Under the pieces are notes generated by a model. It saw nothing but the letters and a program-made list of their open reading frames with translations. It was not told the DNA's origin and did no database searches. A program made the position numbers and the translations under genes. This document shows positions 12,181 to 16,958 of a stretch of 16,958 bases of DNA, in pieces; the stretch's first letter is position 1; every line of letters begins with the position of its first letter. Origin of the DNA: a bacterium (GTDB taxonomy: Bacteria > UBA9089 > UBA9088 > JAGUXG01). The stretch spans positions 1-16,958 of the forward strand of contig JASEHO010000018.1 of the NCBI GenBank assembly GCA_030018505.1, in the 5' to 3' direction.

Positions 12181-13953
12181 TCATCTTATCACCCCAATTT
12201 CTCCAGTAACTTTTCTGCCTGCCTGCTCTATCAGGTAGATATACATTCCAGATGAGACAGGCTTCCCATCTTGATTATCCAACATCCACTTTGTTCTACC
12301 TAAAGTCTTCTCAAACTCCCGTATCAGCCTTCCTGAGATAGTATAGATAGAAAGATGACAACCATCAGGAAGCTCAAAGACAATGAATGGATCAGAAGAC
12401 TTGTCACTTCTGTAAGGGTTGGGCCAAACTCTTATATCGTCAAGGCCTTTTGGCAGAAAGAGATTTTCAACAAAAAAGGGATTGCTTGTTGCGGAGATTG
12501 TTCCGGATGAGACAGTGATAGATGTAGTCCCCTGGCTACCAATGGTCACATAGCCTGTGTATGTTCCGTTCACAAGCATTAAGGTTGGATGAATAGTTCC
12601 TGATCTGTCTGTTAGGCTGATGAGTGTGTATGCTGGGTCTCCTTGCTTAGTTAAGGCAGAAATGGTTATGGGAAAAGCAATACCTACAATCTGATTGCCA
12701 ATTGCGCCTATCCCAAAGGAGTATAATTTGCCAAAGACTGTAATCGTTGCTTGAGCCATAAATGTGGTGTAGGTGGCGGTTATAGTCCAGGTGCCTATCT
12801 TACCTGGATAGTAGGTATTGGTTGACATTGTGCCTTCGTTTGCTGTGAAGGTAGCTGAGCCAGTAACTGTCTGAGTGTTGCCATCATTATCGGAAGTAAA
12901 GGCAGAGAAGGCTAAAGAATCATCTGTGGTAATAGTTGCGCTTGCTGGCTGAATGAACAGAGTTACTGCAGAGCCATAGGTTACATTCACGGTTGCTGTA
13001 GCAGAAAGGCTGTTGTAGGTAGCCGTGATTGCCCAAGTGCCAACCTTACCAGGATAATAAATATTGGCTGACATTGTGCCGATAGGGTCATTTTCAGTAA
13101 AGGTAGAAGCAACTGTCCATGTATTGCCACTATTATCCCCGGCAAAGGTAATGAAGGCTAAAGAATCATCAGAAGTCAGGGTTGCGCTTGCTGGCTGAAT
13201 GAACAGGGCTGATGCAGAGCCACGGGTAACATAAGTTGTGGCTGTACCTGTTTGAGGGGTTGCTGAATCCCTTGCAGTGATAGTGGTTGTTCCAGATTTT
13301 GTCAGGGTTATCCCGGCTGTTAATGAGCCTTCAGCAAGCCTGATAGATGCTGGAGAGACTGTGCCGTTATCAACAGTTAAGGTTATTGTGCCATTATATC
13401 CGCAAGCAACAGTGCCATATTTATCAAAGGCAGTGATATTGATAGAAGAAGGAAGACCTGCGGTGAAGGTTGAAGGGGCTGTAATCTTAAAATACTCCAG
13501 AGGATACGGATGAACATAGCCCGGCCTTATTGTGACCTCTATATCTGTGGTAGGTGTTGAATAGGTTATTAACCTTACCTCTGAAAGGGTAAGACTCCCT
13601 TCTGGATTAGTGGCTAAACAAGTAAAACTGATGGATCCAATTGTCCCTGTTCCATTTCCCGGTTCCCATTTTCCTGCATTGATTGAAACCCAACCCTCTT
13701 CATTCTCTATCTGTTCAAGGAATATATCATTTGTATTGTTCAAAAGAGAACCTACAGTAACTGTTTCTGCTCTCAGGCTTTTTTTGTCAAAAAGAAGTTT
13801 AAGACTCACTCCTCCAAGGTCATTCACATCCTCTAATAGAATAGCGACATCAAACCCTTCACCTTTTCTTATGTAGGTATGCTCTGGTTCTATCTGGAGG
13901 GATGTAGCAAAGAGACTTGAGCCCAAGAGCAGTATTAAGAAGATGCTTCTCAT
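12181..13953 (-). CDS. Exported cohesin/Ig-repeat protein with C-terminal sorting-like domain
   Basis: The 590-aa protein starts at ATG 13953-13951, where the leaderless promoter points; the longer frame to 13989 begins on a TTG that is the -35 box itself. Order of modules: signal peptide (1-17, MRSIFLILLLGSSLFATS), cohesin-like domain (about 18-146, with GGVSLKLLFDKKSL and GTGTIGSISF), Ig-like domain (about 152-243), two tandem 82-aa repeats (about 245-326 and 327-408, each with LFIQPASAT, DDSLAF, YYPGK, GTW and ITATY), another Ig-like stretch (to about 496) and a FlgD/type-IX-like tail (about 498-590: VWPNPYRSD, LSIYTISGRLIREF, GMYIYLIE). It is a surface or secreted adhesin/scaffold candidate. 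The cohesin could bind the dockerin-like module of the gene upstream. It is Thr/Ser-rich. Confidence 0.85.
   Translation of the reverse strand: MRSIFLILLLGSSLFATSLQIEPEHTYIRKGEGFDVAILLEDVNDLGGVSLKLLFDKKSLRAETVTVGSLLNNTNDIFLEQIENEEGWVSINAGKWEPGNGTGTIGSISFTCLATNPEGSLTLSEVRLITYSTPTTDIEVTIRPGYVHPYPLEYFKITAPSTFTAGLPSSINITAFDKYGTVACGYNGTITLTVDNGTVSPASIRLAEGSLTAGITLTKSGTTTITARDSATPQTGTATTYVTRGSASALFIQPASATLTSDDSLAFITFAGDNSGNTWTVASTFTENDPIGTMSANIYYPGKVGTWAITATYNSLSATATVNVTYGSAVTLFIQPASATITTDDSLAFSAFTSDNDGNTQTVTGSATFTANEGTMSTNTYYPGKIGTWTITATYTTFMAQATITVFGKLYSFGIGAIGNQIVGIAFPITISALTKQGDPAYTLISLTDRSGTIHPTLMLVNGTYTGYVTIGSQGTTSITVSSGTISATSNPFFVENLFLPKGLDDIRVWPNPYRSDKSSDPFIVFELPDGCHLSIYTISGRLIREFEKTLGRTKWMLDNQDGKPVSSGMYIYLIEQAGRKVTGEIGVIR
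12732..13224 (-). repeat. Tandem 246-bp coding repeat (two copies)
   Basis: Two copies offset by exactly 246 bp (82 codons) lie in the 590-aa gene. Identical DNA runs persist, such as GCTTGCTGGCTGAATGAACA near 12940-12960 and 13186-13206, and GGCTAAAGAATCATC. High DNA identity at these points implies recent duplication, and the array could change copy number. Confidence 0.8.
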
Positions 13954-13960
13954 AAAAAGG

Positions 13961-13989
13961 ATTATATGGGATTTGCTTATAAAAATCAA
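13961..13989 (-). promoter_or_regulatory. Promoter of the 590-aa gene (leaderless)
   Basis: On the minus strand TTGATT (13989-13984), a 17-nt spacer and a perfect TATAAT (13966-13961), then 7 nt (CCTTTTT) to ATG 13953. There is no Shine-Dalgarno site. It fits in the 40 bp between the upstream gene's stop (13994) and this start. Confidence 0.75.
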
Positions 13990-13993
13990 CTTC

Positions 13994-15844
13994 TTATCTT
14001 GAAATAGCCAGAGATTTTGTATCAGAGAACCTGCCTGCCTTCAGTTGATAAAAGTAGAGGCCATTTGCCACCCTTTGGTTTGAGTCATTGGTAAGGTCCC
14101 AGCGTGCCGCACCGTCTTGCTGTAATGCTTTATAGAACCTCTTTGGTTTATAGCCAATCTCTATATTCTTTACCACCTGGCCAAGGATATTATAGACCCG
14201 TATTTCAACCTCTGCTCCCTCTGCCAATTGGTATGGGATCCAGACACCCTCTCTGGCTGGATTTGGCACTGATTGGAATAAAGCTGAGTAGGCTGGGCCT
14301 GCAGGCTCTACTTGAATAGCTTCTGCAGTATAATTCCTTATTCCCTCAACGCCGAGAAGGAGTGAATCCTGAGCAACAATCTCTATTTTACTTGTTGGAT
14401 CCTCAGTCAATACCTCAAACTCTATCTTTGTAACCAGACCTGAACCAGAAACTCCATCTTCTATATTGCTTCCAGCATCATCTATCTTAATTATCCCTTC
14501 TTTAACCTCATATTTGAAGGGAAAGCCTTCCTTAAAGTAATCACCCTCTTCCACAGATACTGGTTTAATCTTGCTTGGGTCGTATCTTATCCCTAATCCA
14601 CATCCAACCAAACTGCTTCCATCTGTAATCCTTGCTTCTACATAGAACCTTTTGCCCTTTTCAGCTTCAACCCGTGAAGGCGATAGAACAACCTTTGGTA
14701 CAAGACTTCCTAATTCCAATCCCTTTTTCTTATTGCTCCATCTCCACATCTGAATGAATATGAGCAAGTCTTCTATGCCTACTTTTCCATCTGGTGTTGA
14801 AATTATATACGGTGGTGTTCCGCTAATTACATTTCCTCCCAGGTCACCCCTTGGGTCTTGTGTCCTCCAGTATTGAATGAAAAGCATAATGTCATCAATA
14901 GTCATTTTCTGGTCTGGCTCTTTACCATTACTTCCTCCAAAATCTCCTACATATCTGACTGTGATAGAACCTGTCTTTGCTGATATACTTGCTTGCGGAT
15001 CAAAAATGGTTAAAATTATTGTTTTAGCTTCAAATCTGGTGATGGTGGCTATAGCTATACCATTCATAAAGTTAAGGCTTGAACAGGTGATTGTCCCTAA
15101 ATTTGGGTTGACCGTTACTGGAACTTGATAGTCCTTTAAGGTATTATTGCTCTGATCTTTGGCTGTTACTCTAATGGTAAATGGCCTTCCTGCATACACA
15201 TCAATTGGATATGAAAGAACAAAGCTTGAAAGAGAGTATTGAGAAATTTGGCAAGCAAAAGCAGCATATGGAATCTTGCCTGTTACTATACTCCTAAAAG
15301 AACTTTCTGTCCCAATCTCTATCTTGCTTGTTGGGTCATCAACCAAGGATTGGAAGATGGCGTTTATGGCTATTGTTCCTGTTCCAATGAAGGAGGAATT
15401 TAAATTGCCTGCGACAAGCCTGAAACATCCTGTACCGAGTGTCCTTTCAAATTCACTTGTAATTGCATTACCTATAGTTGGAGAGCCTATTAAGGCTATC
15501 TTTGTTGGATCAAATAAGAGGTATAGCTCTACTCCATCCAAGCCTTCAACATTTTCAATACAGACATTCGCTGTGAATGTTCCAGCTTTCTTTGTATAGA
15601 TTGTCTGCGGCACAACCCTTACAATAGTTGTCGCTGTTTGAACCTCTGTAATATTGCTGGTGCAGGTCAGGGTGCCTGGTTGATACCAGCCGATGACATC
15701 CCCTGGGCAATCTGCCGCAGACTCAGGGTTGTTTGGAACACTGGCTACAAGGATACCCCTATCCCCTCCATTGACTATGGTTGAAAAACCATTTGAACCT
15801 CCAAACCCTATCATAAGCAATCCTAAAACTAATAATCTTTGCAT
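13994..15844 (-). CDS. Exported protein with two cohesins, dockerin-like module and sorting-like tail
   Basis: The 616-aa protein has a signal peptide (MQRLLVLGLLMIGFGGSNG), a cohesin-like domain (about 74-196; GLDGVELYLLFDPTKI, GTGTIAINAIF), an Ig-like domain (205-298), a dockerin-like module (299-368; two Ca-loop/helix units, DQKMTIDDIMLFIQYW and DGKVGIEDLLIFIQMW), a second cohesin (382-513; CGLGIRYDPSKI, GSGLVTKIEFEV) and a type-IX/FlgD-like tail (518-616; SVPNPAREG, EIRVYNILGQVVKNI, ANGLYFYQL). DPTSKIEI occurs in both cohesins (171-177 and 483-489 region), suggesting internal duplication. Cohesin and dockerin on one chain could allow self-assembly. AAGGAGG lies 8 nt before the ATG. No catalytic domain is visible, so it is a scaffold, not an enzyme, as far as can be seen. 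Confidence 0.88.
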   Translation of the reverse strand: MQRLLVLGLLMIGFGGSNGFSTIVNGGDRGILVASVPNNPESAADCPGDVIGWYQPGTLTCTSNITEVQTATTIVRVVPQTIYTKKAGTFTANVCIENVEGLDGVELYLLFDPTKIALIGSPTIGNAITSEFERTLGTGCFRLVAGNLNSSFIGTGTIAINAIFQSLVDDPTSKIEIGTESSFRSIVTGKIPYAAFACQISQYSLSSFVLSYPIDVYAGRPFTIRVTAKDQSNNTLKDYQVPVTVNPNLGTITCSSLNFMNGIAIATITRFEAKTIILTIFDPQASISAKTGSITVRYVGDFGGSNGKEPDQKMTIDDIMLFIQYWRTQDPRGDLGGNVISGTPPYIISTPDGKVGIEDLLIFIQMWRWSNKKKGLELGSLVPKVVLSPSRVEAEKGKRFYVEARITDGSSLVGCGLGIRYDPSKIKPVSVEEGDYFKEGFPFKYEVKEGIIKIDDAGSNIEDGVSGSGLVTKIEFEVLTEDPTSKIEIVAQDSLLLGVEGIRNYTAEAIQVEPAGPAYSALFQSVPNPAREGVWIPYQLAEGAEVEIRVYNILGQVVKNIEIGYKPKRFYKALQQDGAARWDLTNDSNQRVANGLYFYQLKAGRFSDTKSLAISR

Positions 15845-15868
15845 CTCTGCACCTCCTTAATTTTGTTA

Positions 15869-15897
15869 AGTATAACATATTTTTTTGAATTTGTCAG
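15869..15897 (-). promoter_or_regulatory. Promoter of the 616-aa gene
   Basis: On the minus strand CTGACA (15897-15892), a 17-nt spacer and TATACT (15874-15869). The short leader carries AAGGAGG, so this gene uses a normal ribosome site, unlike its downstream neighbour. Confidence 0.65.
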
Positions 15898-15916
15898 TAG
15901 AAATTATCACATTTGG

Positions 15917-16122
15917 GTAATCCCTCAGTTATCAGTTGAAAAATGTGTTTAAGGAGAAGGGGAAAGGGAGAAAAAGAAAGAATTGGAAAAAATTTCAAAG
16001 TATTATAAAGTATTGTTTTTGATAGATGCTTTCCCCTATTCTCCATAATTCCCCTTTTCTCCTTTTTTACTTTATCTCTATAATTCACTATCTTTTTATC
16101 CACCGAGTAACTGAGGCATTAC
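15917..16122. mobile_element. MITE-like element, family 3 (206 bp)
   Basis: Terminal inverted repeats of 15 bp with one mismatch (GTAATCCCTCAGTTA at 15917-15931; TAACTGAGGCATTAC at 16108-16122). The interior has a purine-rich left half (15950-15990) facing a pyrimidine-rich right half (16030-16070), so it folds on itself. Two heptads (CTCAGTT, ATCAGTT) begin inside the left terminal repeat. No direct flanking repeat was seen. It fills about half of the 434-bp gap between the divergent 616-aa gene and the gene at 16279. Confidence 0.65.
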
Positions 16123-16125
16123 TTG

Positions 16126-16155
16126 AAGGCAAGAGTTAATGCGCTCTGCCTTTTT
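16126..16155 (+). terminator. Possible intrinsic terminator with alternative pairing
   Basis: AAGGC-A-AGAG pairs with CTCTGCCTT across an 8-nt loop (one bulged A) and is followed by TTTTT, C and more Ts. The AAGAGTT at 16131-16137 can instead pair with AACTCTT at 16171-16177, so two exclusive folds exist. No plus-strand gene ends here, so its purpose is unclear. Confidence 0.4.
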
Positions 16156-16191
16156 CTTTTTCAAGCCATCAACTCTTCAAGCCTACAGTCC

Positions 16192-16220
16192 TTGTATCTC
16201 TGTCGGCTCCATCCTATATG
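16192..16220 (+). promoter_or_regulatory. Candidate promoter of the gene at 16279
   Basis: TTGTAT (16192-16197), a 17-nt spacer and TATATG (16215-16220). The -10 matches consensus at only four of six positions. Confidence 0.35.
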
Positions 16221-16278
16221 ACCTTCCGAACAAAGTCCGTTTATAAAGCAAGCAAACTAAAAAGGAGGTTAAGATACA

Positions 16279-16729
16279 ATGAGTAAAAAAATTGGATGGT
16301 GTTTAGTAGCATCTTTATTGATGCCATGGGTAGTTTTCGGGGCGCAGGACAATAAGGTGGTTAGTTTGGGAGTAGAACTAAAAGACCCTCAATCAGTGTA
16401 TATGTATACTCAGCAAGGTTGGATATGTGGACCACTTATAGGTTACCAGTATGCATCTTCCTCTAAAATTAGGTGGAAAGAGGATGTCCCAGAGCTCAAA
16501 TCTACGAGCGTAACCTATACACTTCAGAGATACTGCTATGGCAGGGGTTGGAATGATGATAGTGGCTTCAGAAGAGCTTAGTGTTGGAAAGGTTATGTTG
16601 GGAATGGGTCTAATGACCATAGGACCTGCAATTGGGAACCATTTCTGTGGAGACAGGTTCGCAAGATGGACAGTAGAGCGTAACAAGAAATTCTATAAGC
16701 AGTTCGACTATCAAGAACCGTCTTTTTAA
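16279..16729 (+). pseudogene. Small exported protein of unknown function, apparently frameshifted
   Basis: AAAGGAGG lies upstream of ATG 16279. Frame 1 codes a signal peptide (MSKKIGWCLVASLLMPWVVFGAQ) and a polar segment to about residue 82, then degrades into a Cys/Trp/Arg-rich end with a TAG at 16579-16581. Frame 2, open from 16514, continues with plausible protein: RDTAMAGVGMMIVASEEL, a hydrophobic stretch (VMLGMGLMTIGPAIG) and a basic, aromatic tail ending QEPSF at TAA 16727-16729. A one-base shift near 16515-16535 would join them into a ~150-aa protein with one membrane segment. Causes could be mutation, an assembly error, or recoding; I see no obvious slippery run. An alternative is a second gene starting at ATG 16538 without a good ribosome site. 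I do not recognise the family. Confidence 0.5.
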
Positions 16730-16762
16730 GGGATGACTGAACCTCTAGGCCGGGTATTTAAG

Positions 16763-16815
16763 GGGCTCCCTTGTTTTCTCTGTAATATAGAGTCTAATAA
16801 GGGAGCTCTTTTTTT
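16763..16815 (+). terminator. Intrinsic terminator
   Basis: GGGCTCCCTT (16763-16772) pairs with AAGGGAGCTC (16799-16808), a 10-bp stem with one G-U pair, followed by seven Ts (16809-16815). A small CTCT/AGAG stem lies in the loop. It ends the transcript of the gene at 16279. Confidence 0.85.
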
Positions 16816-16845
16816 GGGCTTTTCAATCTGTCTGCTTTTTTCGTT

Positions 16846-16958
16846 TTACTCCTCAGGCAGGAAGGAGAAGCAGAGGGAGAGATTGGTTACATTTCCTAAA
16901 TCTCCATAGGGGGTGAAGGATATGTCAGCTAAGATATTCCCTAAGGTTATTCCCATAC
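16846..16958 (-). CDS. C-terminal end of a PorV/PorQ-like outer-membrane protein (partial)
   Basis: The last 37 codons of a minus-strand gene enter from the right edge, reading MGITLGNILADISFTPYG, DLGNVTNLSLCFSFLPEE and TAA 16848-16846. The alternating hydrophobic pattern, the G-N-x-x-x-D-x-S/A-F turn and the closing aromatic strand resemble the last beta-hairpin of PorV/PorQ and related barrels, as in the gene at 10941. The call rests on this short tail only. Confidence 0.55.
   Translation of the reverse strand, partial: MGITLGNILADISFTPYGDLGNVTNLSLCFSFLPEE

Noticed and set aside
10941..15844. A complete type IX secretion system
   Set aside because: Only a PorV-like barrel and tail domains are seen; no core translocon or motor gene is in the window.
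13994..15844. Cellulosome component
   Set aside because: Cohesin and dockerin-like modules are present, but there is no carbohydrate-binding or glycosidase domain in either neighbouring protein.
15894..16103. 69-codon minus-strand open frame
   Set aside because: It lies almost wholly within the inverted-repeat element and has low-complexity Lys/Phe/Leu composition and no ribosome site.

Overview
The window reads as a piece of an AT-rich, Gram-negative bacterial chromosome, probably from a poorly characterised candidate phylum. Outer-membrane biology is indicated by a heptose epimerase for lipopolysaccharide, two PorV/PorQ-type beta-barrel proteins (one partial at the right edge), and two large exported proteins built from cohesin, Ig-like and dockerin-like modules with C-terminal beta-sandwich tails. 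I cannot assign a species; cohesin plus PorV plus tail-domain proteins are a combination I associate with uncultured groundwater lineages, and this is inference only.

Layout. Positions 1-773 hold a partial PIN toxin and its HTH antitoxin, followed by a 45-nt 3' fragment of a CAT-anticodon tRNA (774-818), the expected scar of an element integrated into a tRNA gene, with the element lying to the left. An archaeal-type P-loop ATPase (784-2316, minus) ends inside the antisense of that fragment. Next come ahcY and metK (minus), two enzymes of the S-adenosylmethionine cycle, divergent from hldD. A membrane GAF/degenerate-GGDEF protein overlaps birA. Then come yajQ and argB (minus), a decayed RND-transporter remnant, a DUF2442 protein, and the exported-protein cluster (minus, 15844 to 10941). 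The right end holds a frameshifted small exported protein, a clear terminator, and the 3' end of another PorV-like gene.

The most notable structure lies between the genes. (1) Nearly every intergenic region carries tracts of degenerate tandem repeats with strict 7-nt phase but different unit sequences (GAAATTR, ACTAACC, GTATAGT, AACTCTT, GTCTATA, CACTTTT, NNTCAGY). (2) Three families of short, non-coding, inverted-repeat-bounded elements (MITE-like, four copies) are present, several containing heptads. Two copies have 7-8 bp direct repeats at their ends, and those repeats contain the stop codon of the upstream gene. The two copies of one family carry a ~90 bp core in opposite orientation inside identically oriented flanks. 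(3) Three genes (hldD, argB and the 590-aa cohesin protein) have a consensus-like -35/-10 promoter whose -10 ends exactly 7 nt before the ATG and no Shine-Dalgarno sequence, the signature of leaderless mRNAs. Other genes have strong AGGAGG sites, so both start modes coexist.

All calls are from reading the sequence; no database search was possible.
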